Part shown: in pieces, positions 7,256-15,001 of the stretch
Layout of the letters: every line of letters starts with the position of its first letter
How positions within the stretch are numbered: position 1 is the first letter of the stretch
Assembly: GCA_041666425.1 (NCBI GenBank)
Contig: JBAYHA010000005.1
Span: forward strand, 1-27,818
From: JBAYHA01 sp041666425
Lineage (GTDB): Bacteria > Patescibacteriota > Patescibacteriia > UBA11705 > JABHMO01
Length of the DNA stretch: 27,818 nucleotides
Direction of reading: 5' to 3'
Program-made: the position numbers and the translations under genes
Notes under the pieces: generated by a model
Seen by the model: the letters and a program-made list of their open reading frames with translations, nothing else
Databases searched by the model: none
What the model was told of the DNA's origin: nothing

Positions 7256-10200
7256 CTACCTTAAATAAGTGGAATTTTCGCCAAAGACACTCTCTATTTT
7301 CCTTATAGCCTCACGAGAAACATCTATCTGAAAATCAGTTTTGATAAGCTTGTCGTCAATTTTTAAAATTACCTGTTTTTTGCCCGGAATAGCAATAAAT
7401 AGATTTTTCACCATGCCGGCAAAATCTTTGCTGGCTCCTTTTGGATATTTGATAATAATTTGACCTTGAGGAATGCGCGGTTTGAATTCGCCTTCCTTGG
7501 CAAATTTGGCATAATTTCTTCTTTCTCCTTGACCGCGTGGTGTTGATTTTAATTCTTCAATAACAACCGATAAATTTTCTTCATCAATAAACCAAATCCT
7601 ATTGGCCAAAAGTTTACTTTCACCATCTTTTTCGGACAAAGATCCCTCAACAATCGCCAATTTGCCGGTCAACCACAAATTCTCTTTTTCTTTGTATAAT
7701 TTTGGGAAAACCAAAAACTCCAAACTGTGCAAAGAATCCTCCAGAGAAACAAACAGCATCGGTTCACCTTTTTTGGTAATAATTTTTTTTAACGCGGAAA
7801 TTACTCCACCAACACGAATAGTTTCATCATTACCGGCTCGATTCAAAACATTTTCAATCGTCCAAACTTCGGCGCTCAATCTGTTGGCCACATTGTTGTA
7901 AGGATGTTCGGAAACATACAATCCTAAAAATTCTTTTTCCCACGGCAAAATATCACTACGCTTGGCTTCGCCGGTTGATTTTATATTTAATTTTGGTATT
8001 TCCATTTTTTCCGAAGGAACAGCTTTAAAAGAAAATAAATCCGGCTGACGATTGGCTTTGGCTAATTCAGCCTCTTTGACATAAGAAAGCATCCTTTCAA
8101 TATTTTCCACCAAAATCAAACGTTCGCCAAACTGATCCATGGCTCCGCTTTTGATAAAGCCTTCCAAAGATTTTTTGTTCAAAATAAGCGCACCTTGCCG
8201 ACACAAAAAATCTTCCAATGATTGAAATAAACCTTTTTCTTTTCTCTCGTGGATAAGTTCTTTGGCCACATTTTCGCCAACATTTCTAATGGCATTTAAA
8301 CCGAAACGAATTCTCGGTTTTTTTTCTTTTAACGATTCCGCAACAACCGTAAAGGTGGAAAAACTCTCATTAACATCAGGTGGTAAAATTTCCAGCCCCA
8401 TCTGTTTGCATTCATCAATCTCAATAGCAATTCGATCCATATCATGTTGATCGCAAGTAAGAAGCGAAGCCATAAATTCGGCCGGATAGTTGGCTTTTAA
8501 ATAAGCCGTAATATAAGCAATAAAAGCATAACAGGCAGCGTGTGATTTGTTAAAACCATATTCGGCAAACTTTTCCATGCTGACAAAAGTTTCATTGGCA
8601 ATATGTTCGGAAATATTGTTTTTGGCACAACCCTCCAAAAAGATTTTTTTCATTTTTTCCATGAGTTCCGCGTTCTTTTTGCCCATAGCTTTGCGCAAAG
8701 TATCCGCTTGTCCTCCGGTAAAACCGGCCATATCTTTTGAAAGTTGCATCACTTGTTCTTGATAAACAATAACGCCGTAAGTGTTTTTTAACGCACTTTC
8801 CATAAGCGGATGCAAATAGGTTATTTCCTTTAAGCCATGCTTTCTGGCAATAAATTCATCCACCATTCCGGAATTGAGCGGACCCGGACGATACAACGCC
8901 ACCATGGCGATTAAATCTTCAAAAACACTTGGTTGCAGTTGCTTGAGATATCTTTTCATTCCACTTGATTCGAATTGAAAAACGCCGGTGGTCATGCCAC
9001 GTTGAAAAACCTCATAACTTTTGTAATCATCAAGCGGTAATTTGTCAACATTAATTTCTATTCCATGAATTTTTTTTATAATTTCACAAGCCCTTTCGAT
9101 AATCGTTAAGTTTTTCAAACCAAGAAAATCCATTTTTAACAATCCCAAATCTTCCACCGGGTGCAAAGAATACTGCGAAACAACCACACCTTCTTTGTCG
9201 CGAGCAAACTGCACCGGACAATAATGCGTTAACGGTTCGCGCGTAATAACTACACCGCAAGCATGCGTAGAGGCATGACGCGCGACACCTTCAAGTTTTT
9301 TGGCAAAATCAATCAATCTTTTGGCTTCATCATTGGATTCGTAAAGTTGTTTTAATTCGGCAACATCGGACAAGGCTTCATCCAGTTCCAAACCCATGGG
9401 AATCAATTTGGAAATTTGATCGCAAAATCCGTACGGAACACCCAAAACTCGACCAACATCTTTGACGGCGGCGCGAGCGGCCATGGTTCCAAATGTGATA
9501 ATTTGCGAAACATGATCTTTGCCATATTTTTCTTCAACATAACGCAAAACATCTTCGCGACGTTCGTCGGCAAAATCGGTATCAATATCGGGCATGGAAA
9601 TACGATCCGGATTCAAAAATCTTTCAAAAAGCAAATCATATTTTAACGGATCAATGTTAGTGATTTTTAACAAATAAGCAACGACTGAACCGGCGGCCGA
9701 ACCACGACCCGGCCCAACGACCACGCCATTATTCTTGGCCCAGTTGATAAAGTCTTGCACGATTAAAAAATAGGAAGAATAACCGGTTTTTTCGATCACG
9801 CTCAATTCGTAATTAACTCGATCAACAATTACTTTTTCTTTGTCTGGAAATTCCTCTCGAAACGGATCAAACCCGTATCTTTCATTAATATTATCAAAAC
9901 AAAGTTTTTTGACCATCTCAAAATCAGTCATACCTTCGGGAACTTCATAATACGGCAACTGAATTTTACCAAGCGGAATTTCGACATCGCACATGTCAGC
10001 GATTTTCAAAGTATTTTGCAAAACTTCCGGATTATCCCGAAAATTATTAGCCATCTGTTCCGGTGTCAACAAAGATAAATCAACACCAATATAACTCATT
10101 CTGTCCGTATCATTGATCGTTTTTTTTGTTTGCAAACACAGCAAAACATCCTGCGCTTCGGCATCTTCGGGATTAGTATAATGAGAATCATTGGTCGCGA

Positions 10201-10798
10201 CAATTGGGATATTCATTTTTTTTCCAAAATAAAATATTCTCTCATTAACTTCGGCTTGTCGCGGAATCCCCGGATGATGCTGAACTTCCAAGAAAAAATT
10301 TTTCTCTCCAAAAACAGCTTGATATTTTTTTATCAAGGCTTCGATTTTTTCATCAGACCAGCCTTTTTCGATGGCGCGCGGAATTTCCCCGGCCAAACAC
10401 GCACTCAAACCGATCAAGTCATTGCCGTATTTTTGCAAAATTTCCCAATCAATGCGCGGTTTGTAATAAAAACCTTCCAAGTGCGCGAGGCTAGTTAACT
10501 GAATCAAATTCATGTATCCATTGTAATTTTTTGCCAACAAAATAAGATGAAAACGCTCTTCTCCGGCCGCCTCTTTTTTGTGTCGATTATCAACAATGTA
10601 AGCTTCCACGCCAATAATCGGTTTGATTCCCGCTGTTTTGCACTTTTGGTAAAACTCAATCGCCCCATATATCACGCCATGATCGGTCAACGCCAAAGCA
10701 GGCATGCCACAATCTTTGGCCTTGTTAACCAAAGCACTGATTTGCGACAAACCATCAAGAAGACTGTAATGGCTGTGAGTGTGAAGAGGGATGTACAT
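7256..10798 (-). CDS. dnaE: DNA polymerase III, alpha subunit
   Basis: 1180 residues, within the usual DnaE length. DnaE is the replicative polymerase that extends the primer in the DNA polymerase III holoenzyme. The protein opens with a PHP domain (HTHSHYSLLDG, then LTDHGVIYG and NDSHYTNPEDAEAQD). The catalytic region follows with GPGRGSAAGS and the acidic motif PDIDTDFADERR near residue 400. The fingers region contains VARHASTHACGVVI and DFLGLKNLTI, and the tandem helix-hairpin-helix region has FNKSHAACYAFIAY. A C-terminal OB fold (IRVGGVISALKKIITKKGEPM) precedes the tail. The PHP metal ligands look largely kept. No Shine-Dalgarno sequence precedes ATG 10798. The gene stands alone between repeat-filled gaps. 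Confidence 0.98.
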   Translation of the reverse strand: MYIPLHTHSHYSLLDGLSQISALVNKAKDCGMPALALTDHGVIYGAIEFYQKCKTAGIKPIIGVEAYIVDNRHKKEAAGEERFHLILLAKNYNGYMNLIQLTSLAHLEGFYYKPRIDWEILQKYGNDLIGLSACLAGEIPRAIEKGWSDEKIEALIKKYQAVFGEKNFFLEVQHHPGIPRQAEVNERIFYFGKKMNIPIVATNDSHYTNPEDAEAQDVLLCLQTKKTINDTDRMSYIGVDLSLLTPEQMANNFRDNPEVLQNTLKIADMCDVEIPLGKIQLPYYEVPEGMTDFEMVKKLCFDNINERYGFDPFREEFPDKEKVIVDRVNYELSVIEKTGYSSYFLIVQDFINWAKNNGVVVGPGRGSAAGSVVAYLLKITNIDPLKYDLLFERFLNPDRISMPDIDTDFADERREDVLRYVEEKYGKDHVSQIITFGTMAARAAVKDVGRVLGVPYGFCDQISKLIPMGLELDEALSDVAELKQLYESNDEAKRLIDFAKKLEGVARHASTHACGVVITREPLTHYCPVQFARDKEGVVVSQYSLHPVEDLGLLKMDFLGLKNLTIIERACEIIKKIHGIEINVDKLPLDDYKSYEVFQRGMTTGVFQFESSGMKRYLKQLQPSVFEDLIAMVALYRPGPLNSGMVDEFIARKHGLKEITYLHPLMESALKNTYGVIVYQEQVMQLSKDMAGFTGGQADTLRKAMGKKNAELMEKMKKIFLEGCAKNNISEHIANETFVSMEKFAEYGFNKSHAACYAFIAYITAYLKANYPAEFMASLLTCDQHDMDRIAIEIDECKQMGLEILPPDVNESFSTFTVVAESLKEKKPRIRFGLNAIRNVGENVAKELIHERKEKGLFQSLEDFLCRQGALILNKKSLEGFIKSGAMDQFGERLILVENIERMLSYVKEAELAKANRQPDLFSFKAVPSEKMEIPKLNIKSTGEAKRSDILPWEKEFLGLYVSEHPYNNVANRLSAEVWTIENVLNRAGNDETIRVGGVISALKKIITKKGEPMLFVSLEDSLHSLEFLVFPKLYKEKENLWLTGKLAIVEGSLSEKDGESKLLANRIWFIDEENLSVVIEELKSTPRGQGERRNYAKFAKEGEFKPRIPQGQIIIKYPKGASKDFAGMVKNLFIAIPGKKQVILKIDDKLIKTDFQIDVSREAIRKIESVFGENSTYLR

Positions 10799-10839
10799 TA
10801 GAGTTTATAAATTAGTAATTGTATTTGAACAATTTTAAA

Positions 10840-10996
10840 TTTGTCATTTCGACCTGCCTGCGCGTAGCCGAGCAACGCTTCGGCAGAGGCACGGCCGAGG
10901 AACGCGAGTGGAGAAATCTTTTTAAAATGATAAAACAATATTGGACTTTTATTTTTAAAAAGATCCCTCGATTCACCACTGCTCACTCGGGATGAC
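10840..10996. repeat. Palindromic MITE-like intergenic element
   Basis: The element begins TGTCATTTCGACC and ends TCGGGATGACA, imperfect terminal inverted repeats. Inside, GAAATCTTTTTAAAA (near 10913) faces TTTTTAAAAAGATCC (near 10953) in inverted order, so the unit could fold into one long hairpin. The 59 bases at 10840-10898 recur inverted at 1-59. It encodes no transposase. A short frame reading through it is a repeat translation. Related GATGACAA fragments continue to about 11070. It fills most of the 426-base gap between dnaE and the DUF4012 gene. Confidence 0.75.
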
Positions 10997-11159
10997 AAAA
11001 TAGCAAGTCGAGATGACAAGAATATAATCTTTACAAGATTTTCCTGTGTAAGGACAAACAATGACAAAATAATATCACCTAATTTTCAAAGCCATTTTAA
11101 CACAAAAACATAACTTCGCCAAAGGCAACCTTTATCCACTTATTAGACCATTTTTTGAC

Positions 11160-11178
11160 AAAAAAAGAGCGCCCGCTC
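11160..11178 (-). terminator. Intrinsic terminator of the DUF4012 gene
   Basis: On the minus strand GAGCG pairs with CGCTC around GG, followed by seven T (11166-11160). It lies about 45 bases after the stop at 11225. The stem is short but GC-only apart from one pair. Confidence 0.75.
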
Positions 11179-11224
11179 CTAAAAAAATCCTAAAATTAAA
11201 AAAATATTCCACAACAAAAAAATT

Positions 11225-13216
11225 TTAAAAAGCAAATTCAAATAATCTGTCAGTGCGCATTTCAGCGGAGTGAATAACTTTGGTGTTCGAGAATTTTAGA
11301 TCATTAAATTGCACCAATGGCGCGGAAGAAAATTGCCAATTTGTTTGCAAGTTTATTTTTGGCACACCCAACTGTTTTTGGAATAGCAAGGAATATTGCT
11401 TCTTATTTTTTAATAAATCAAAAATCCCGGCTGGCAATTGATACTTTATTTGAATCTCTTTTTCCGCTTTTGGTTCAACTTCAAAAAACAACCCGACAAA
11501 ATTTTTGTTCAGGTCTTCACCAAAATCATATTCTTCTTTTTTTAAAATTTTACCACCCACTTTGACTTCGGAAATTTGCACGCCTTTTGGTACATAATAT
11601 CTGGAATAAGAGCGATAACGAGTTGTTTTCCAACTAAAATCTCCGTTATTTTGATATTTTATATTTAATTCAGCATGTAAACCATCTGCCATCTCAGACA
11701 AATCATAAATCACTGTTTTGGTCATGACTGAATCAGTTTTTAAAGCAGCCAAATTGGCGTCAACGATCGCCAAATAATCACCAGCACCTGATTGCATTCG
11801 TCCGGCAAAAAAGTTTTGCTCGGCAAATCTTTGCAACTCCGCATTATTGAAAAAAGCGAAAACTTGTTTTTCGGAAATTTCTTTTTGCAAAAGATCAACC
11901 AAATTAACCAAATCATTAATCGGCGCATTTTTTAATTTTTCAATAATTTTTCCAGCCAAAGCACCAATGATATCTTTTCGTTCTTCATTGGCAATTCCTT
12001 GTTTGTAATATCCGTATTCAACCTGATATTGTAGCTGATCGTAAAAATTATCTTTGTTAAATTTTATTCCCTCAACGGTAAACTCGCCCAATTCACCAAG
12101 CAAATCTTCAATTACGGAAACGGTCAGAGCCAAAACTCCATCAAAATTTTCTTTGCCTCCCTGCAAACGATAAAGTTCCAAAGTTTTTTGCGAACTGGTC
12201 AAAAAATCAGGCGACCAATTACTGTCGCGCGTGAACCAAACTTTTTGGTCCATATATTTTTGCATTGGCAACGGTGCCGGAACGTGATGAGTTTTTTCAC
12301 TCAACTTGTCAAAATTATAAATATTATCAATAAAAATATCCTTGATATCCCCATTGCGCAAATTTAAAACCCCATAAGTTCCGATAAAACCACCCCCCGG
12401 CCGAATTTCCCGATTATTCAAAAATAATAATAAATATTTTTTTTCTTTGGCCAAACCGGCGAATTCCGGCAAATATTGCGAAGCTAAAAGCAAACCATCA
12501 AAGGCTTTTTCCAGTTTTGGTAAATTTTCATTTAACGGAATCAACGCCCGATCAAAAATAAAAAACGGTTGTCGCGCGTTGACTTGACTTAACTTGGTAT
12601 TGATCTCTTGGAAATTTTTTTTGCTCTGCGCAAACTCTTGACCGGAATCTTGCAAAAGTCCCAACAAAGCTTGTTTCTTTTCTTCTGCCAAATTTTGCCA
12701 ATTGATGGTTTTGTCCTGAACAATTTTTTGCGCTTCCCCGCCAAGCAAAGCCATTATGCGCAAAGAGTCCGCAGTTTGCTCACCGATTTGTAAAATTTCT
12801 TGGGCCGCAACCAACTGTTCATGCAAATAATCATTCCGAAAAATGGCCGACTTTTGCACCACTTGCAAACGTTTGTTGGCTTCTTGGAAATTATTGCCCG
12901 CAAGAACAAGCGCATTCTCAGCTTCGGCAAAACTACCTGACAAAACTTGCTTTTCCGCCTGCTGTAAAAAGTTTTGACCTTTGACCGATTCCGCATAAGC
13001 GACACGTAAATGCGTATAATAAGGACCTAATGATGCAGAAACGGAAATAACGAGAATAAGTATAAAAGCACAAGCGCCAAGCATCAAATAAGGCAAAAGG
13101 TGAAACAAAAAAGACACAAAACCAATCGGTTTTTCGAATTTTTTTTCTTTAGGTTGATCAATAATCAAAAAATTCTGTTTGTGCGAATGACTTTTATTTT
13201 TGTTTGTCCAGAGCAT
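11225..13216 (-). CDS. DUF4012 domain-containing membrane protein
   Basis: 663 residues. A cytoplasmic basic N-terminus is followed by a strong membrane span at about residues 43-63 (LMLGACAFILILVISVSAS) and a coiled-coil-prone helical region rich in Gln, Ala and Glu (about 70-230). The DUF4012 core follows: KYLLLFLNNREIRPGGGFIGTYG, then TRDSNWSPDFLTSSQ and FDGVLALTVSVIEDLLG. The C-terminal third is predicted beta-rich (YSRYYVPKGVQI and onward). DUF4012 proteins are common in CPR and Gram-positive envelopes and resemble LytR-CpsA-Psr-type domains; the reaction is unknown to me. ATG 13216 follows a TATAAT at 13233-13228 without a clear -35. It is a single-gene unit with a terminator. A role in surface polymer assembly is inferred. 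Confidence 0.88.
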   Translation of the reverse strand: MLWTNKNKSHSHKQNFLIIDQPKEKKFEKPIGFVSFLFHLLPYLMLGACAFILILVISVSASLGPYYTHLRVAYAESVKGQNFLQQAEKQVLSGSFAEAENALVLAGNNFQEANKRLQVVQKSAIFRNDYLHEQLVAAQEILQIGEQTADSLRIMALLGGEAQKIVQDKTINWQNLAEEKKQALLGLLQDSGQEFAQSKKNFQEINTKLSQVNARQPFFIFDRALIPLNENLPKLEKAFDGLLLASQYLPEFAGLAKEKKYLLLFLNNREIRPGGGFIGTYGVLNLRNGDIKDIFIDNIYNFDKLSEKTHHVPAPLPMQKYMDQKVWFTRDSNWSPDFLTSSQKTLELYRLQGGKENFDGVLALTVSVIEDLLGELGEFTVEGIKFNKDNFYDQLQYQVEYGYYKQGIANEERKDIIGALAGKIIEKLKNAPINDLVNLVDLLQKEISEKQVFAFFNNAELQRFAEQNFFAGRMQSGAGDYLAIVDANLAALKTDSVMTKTVIYDLSEMADGLHAELNIKYQNNGDFSWKTTRYRSYSRYYVPKGVQISEVKVGGKILKKEEYDFGEDLNKNFVGLFFEVEPKAEKEIQIKYQLPAGIFDLLKNKKQYSLLFQKQLGVPKINLQTNWQFSSAPLVQFNDLKFSNTKVIHSAEMRTDRLFEFAF

Positions 13217-13267
13217 AAATTAATTTTATTATAACATAAAAATTATGAATTAAGAATTTATCACGAA

Positions 13268-13298
13268 GCCCCAAAGGGGCAAGTGCTCCCTTTGGGAG
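13268..13298. repeat. Tandem triloop palindromes
   Basis: GCCCC-AAA-GGGGC (13268-13280) and CTCCC-TTT-GGGAG (13286-13298) lie side by side between the divergent DUF4012 gene and the gene at 13426. Both share the plan of the CCGCC-TTT-GGCGG palindrome at 122-134. No T-run follows either, so they are not simple terminators. The rest of the gap at 13217-13350 is AT-rich with no other recognised feature. Confidence 0.55.
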
Positions 13299-13350
13299 AA
13301 TTCAGAATTTTGGATAATTGGCTAAATTTAAATAAAATCAGTCGCAGCCA

Positions 13351-13409
13351 TTGACTTTTTTTAATCTTTATGATATATTCAATAGTTAGTATTCTGTTGT
13401 TTGACAACA
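13351..13409 (+). promoter_or_regulatory. Promoter and 5' UTR hairpin of the gene at 13426
   Basis: TTGACT (13351-13356), a 17-base spacer and TATATT (13374-13379) form a near-consensus sigma70-type promoter. The short 5' UTR carries a perfect hairpin TGTTGT-TTG-ACAACA (13395-13409), followed at 13415 by AGGAGA, six bases before the ATG. The hairpin just upstream of the Shine-Dalgarno sequence could protect the mRNA or tune translation. Confidence 0.8.
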
Positions 13410-13425
13410 CAAAAAGGAGAAAATC

Positions 13426-13881
13426 ATGGAAAAACAAGTTTCTTCTGGAAAAATTAAAGCCATCATCGCCGAAGGATTTGGCACGATTAGGATTGATGAA
13501 AAAGGATGTTTTCAACAAAACGACATGCTGAACCTCTTTGCGGACGAGTACACGGAAAGAATTTGTGTAGTTATTCTCCATGTACTTGAACTGCCTGAGA
13601 GAAAGCAGGTTTTGACTGTTGCGGTTGGAGGAATTGCAAAGCCCGCAAAAGTTCGACCGACACGCCAGCTTCAAGCAACAGTAAAGGGTTCATTTCCAGT
13701 TTTCAAGAATGGAGAGTTTGACCAAACTGATTTTCTTCCTGCCGGAGTATATCTCCTAAAGCAAGTAATTATCAAAAATGAGCAGAAAGATGAGGTGTGG
13801 TATTTCGTTGAGAAGACAGATCTGGGAGCGCCAGCTATCTACTGGATAACAAATCCAGAAATTGATCTGGATTTTGTATAA
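13426..13881 (+). CDS. Small hypothetical protein, paralogue of the gene at 14060
   Basis: 151 residues, no signal peptide or membrane span; family not recognised. The first 75 or so residues (KIKAIIAE..., a Gly/Asp turn, ML.LFADEYTE, then alternating hydrophobic strands and KPAKVRPTR) align by eye with the N-terminal part of the next gene's product: KIKA at the start, T-E followed by V-x-V-I, LTV/LKVTV, and a Pro-Lys-(x)-Arg end. This suggests a small beta-rich domain. The C-terminal half (PAGVYLLKQVIIKNE, VWYFVEKTDLGAP) is not shared. ATG 13426 is set by the AGGAGA at 13415. It forms a single-gene unit with a consensus promoter, a UTR hairpin and its own terminator, which suggests high expression. 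Function unknown. Confidence 0.8.
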   Translation: MEKQVSSGKIKAIIAEGFGTIRIDEKGCFQQNDMLNLFADEYTERICVVILHVLELPERKQVLTVAVGGIAKPAKVRPTRQLQATVKGSFPVFKNGEFDQTDFLPAGVYLLKQVIIKNEQKDEVWYFVEKTDLGAPAIYWITNPEIDLDFV

Positions 13882-13886
13882 AATGT

Positions 13887-13922
13887 AAAATCCGCGCCAG
13901 CCAAGCTGGTCGCGGATTTTTT
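13887..13922 (+). terminator. Intrinsic terminator, twin of the one at 14418
   Basis: AAAATCCGCG-CCAGC pairs with GCTGG-(T)-CGCGGATTTT around a CAA loop, followed by TT. It lies six bases after the stop. It is identical to the terminator at 14418-14453 except for the single bulged base (T here, A there). Confidence 0.92.
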
Positions 13923-13972
13923 AATTTTAAAGCAATCTTGTCGAAATTACTCGGGCAAAAATCATTATATTA

Positions 13973-14029
13973 TTGACACCAAGAATTTTTTATTATATCA
14001 TCATAAATCTTCAATCACGATTGAAGATT
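13973..14029 (+). promoter_or_regulatory. Promoter and 5' hairpin of the gene at 14060
   Basis: TTGACA (13973-13978), a 17-base spacer and TATCAT (13996-14001) form a strong promoter. Transcription should start near 14008. An 11-base-pair perfect inverted repeat, AATCTTCAATC-AC-GATTGAAGATT, spans 14006-14029. It would form a stem-loop at the very 5' end of the mRNA, the layout of 5' stabilising hairpins. It could also be an operator for a dimeric repressor; the sequence alone does not decide. Confidence 0.8.
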
Positions 14030-14059
14030 GTAGTAACTTAACAACAAGGAAAGAAAAAA

Positions 14060-14404
14060 ATGAGAAAAACAAAAAATGCCACCAGAGAAAAAATTAAAGC
14101 TTTAATCTCAAATGAAACGAATCAACTTATTTGTAATATTGGAATAAAGATCAACAAAGGCGATACCATAACTCTCTACGCCGGAGCTGATACAGAAACA
14201 GTTATCGTTCAAGTCATTGAGATAACAAAAATCAATGACAAAGAAAAATCTTTAAAAGTTACGGTAACGAAAATCGAAGAACCAAATAAGACAAAAGACG
14301 GTCGAGCAAAAAAATCCGCGCCTTCATTCTCAAGTGGAGAGGAAAATTGGGCACCATTTGGAACCGGAGCAGGAAAACCTTGGTCCCATACAGATGATGA
14401 CTAA
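14060..14404 (+). CDS. Small hypothetical protein, paralogue of the gene at 13426
   Basis: 114 residues. The N-terminal 80 residues (REKIKALISNE, INKGDTITLYAGADTETVIVQVIEI, LKVTVTKIEEPNK, KDGRAKK) match the pattern of the gene before it and look like one beta-rich domain. The tail (SFSSGEENWAPFGTGAGKPW, then a short acidic end) is low complexity and different. There is no signal peptide. AAGGAAAG lies about ten bases before ATG 14060. The gene has its own promoter, 5' hairpin and terminator. Two tandem paralogues, each independently transcribed with almost identical terminators, point to duplication of a whole transcription unit followed by divergence. Function unknown. Confidence 0.8.
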   Translation: MRKTKNATREKIKALISNETNQLICNIGIKINKGDTITLYAGADTETVIVQVIEITKINDKEKSLKVTVTKIEEPNKTKDGRAKKSAPSFSSGEENWAPFGTGAGKPWSHTDDD

Positions 14405-14417
14405 AATATACAAACGC

Positions 14418-14453
14418 AAAATCCGCGCCAGCCAAGCTGGACGCGGATTTTTT
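14418..14453 (+). terminator. Intrinsic terminator, twin of the one at 13887
   Basis: The stem is AAAATCCGCG-CCAGC against GCTGG-(A)-CGCGGATTTT, followed by TT, 14 bases after the stop at 14404. Its stem equals that at 13887 except for the bulged base. The gene on the minus strand ends at 14466, so the gap is convergent. On the minus strand the A-rich left flank would give TTTTGCG, so it may act both ways. Confidence 0.9.
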
Positions 14454-14465
14454 AATAGTAATTTT

Positions 14466-14984
14466 TTATTTTTTCTGATTTTCAATCATCTTTACTCCAG
14501 TTGGTAAATCATCAAAATAAACATCAATCACTTCCAAAGGTTCGACTTCTTCCGTGCTTCGACATTCCATGCCAACAATATCCCCAAATTTACTTTTTTC
14601 AAAAACATAAATCTTACCGATTTTTTTCTTAGCCGCTTCATACAAATTTGCCGTTGCAGAAGAATAGAAACCATTATCATCAACACCAAAACTGCTGGAA
14701 GTTGGTCCAATAACATCTTTTTGGTTTATCAAAGATCGAAAAATAGCAATATCCGCAAATTGTGTGGCAAAAACAGCCGGTTCTCCATCTTTTTCCATTT
14801 CTCCGGTTTCTTTGTTTCGACGATATGCTTGCAATGGTGATAATTTGGGAAGTTCAATCGGTGAACCATGAAAAACATACTTACCTGATTCTTGCATGCG
14901 CAAAAGACGTTCTCTGTTTTTTCCTTTCTTTTCTAACTTCTTGTCAATCGGTTTCACAGTAATAAAACCATTTTCAAAAGTCAT
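14466..14984 (-). CDS. Hypothetical protein with a possible ADP-ribosyltransferase-like fold
   Basis: 172 residues. The N-terminus is very basic (KKLEKKGKNRERLLR). It is followed by YVFHGSP (His39), L-P-K-L-S-P, PAVFATQFADIAIF (near 69-82), NGFYSSATANLYEA and IYVFEKSKFGD. The pattern of HGS, then L-x-P, then VFAT followed by a short helix is reminiscent of small ADP-ribosyltransferase-fold proteins such as Arr or KptA-like families. There the His binds NAD and a later Tyr and acidic residue complete the site. I see no decisive third motif, so this is a suggestion only. It is followed by a membrane-anchored protein and an HD hydrolase-like protein in the same direction with short gaps, possibly one operon. 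No terminator separates them. Confidence 0.6.
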   Translation of the reverse strand: MTFENGFITVKPIDKKLEKKGKNRERLLRMQESGKYVFHGSPIELPKLSPLQAYRRNKETGEMEKDGEPAVFATQFADIAIFRSLINQKDVIGPTSSSFGVDDNGFYSSATANLYEAAKKKIGKIYVFEKSKFGDIVGMECRSTEEVEPLEVIDVYFDDLPTGVKMIENQKK

Positions 14985-15001
14985 AAATATTGTTTTAAAT
15001 T

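Noticed and set aside
10798..11067. 89-residue minus-strand open frame upstream of dnaE
   Set aside because: It is a translation of the palindromic repeat element (GC-rich core plus GATGACA-type ends) and has no start signals.
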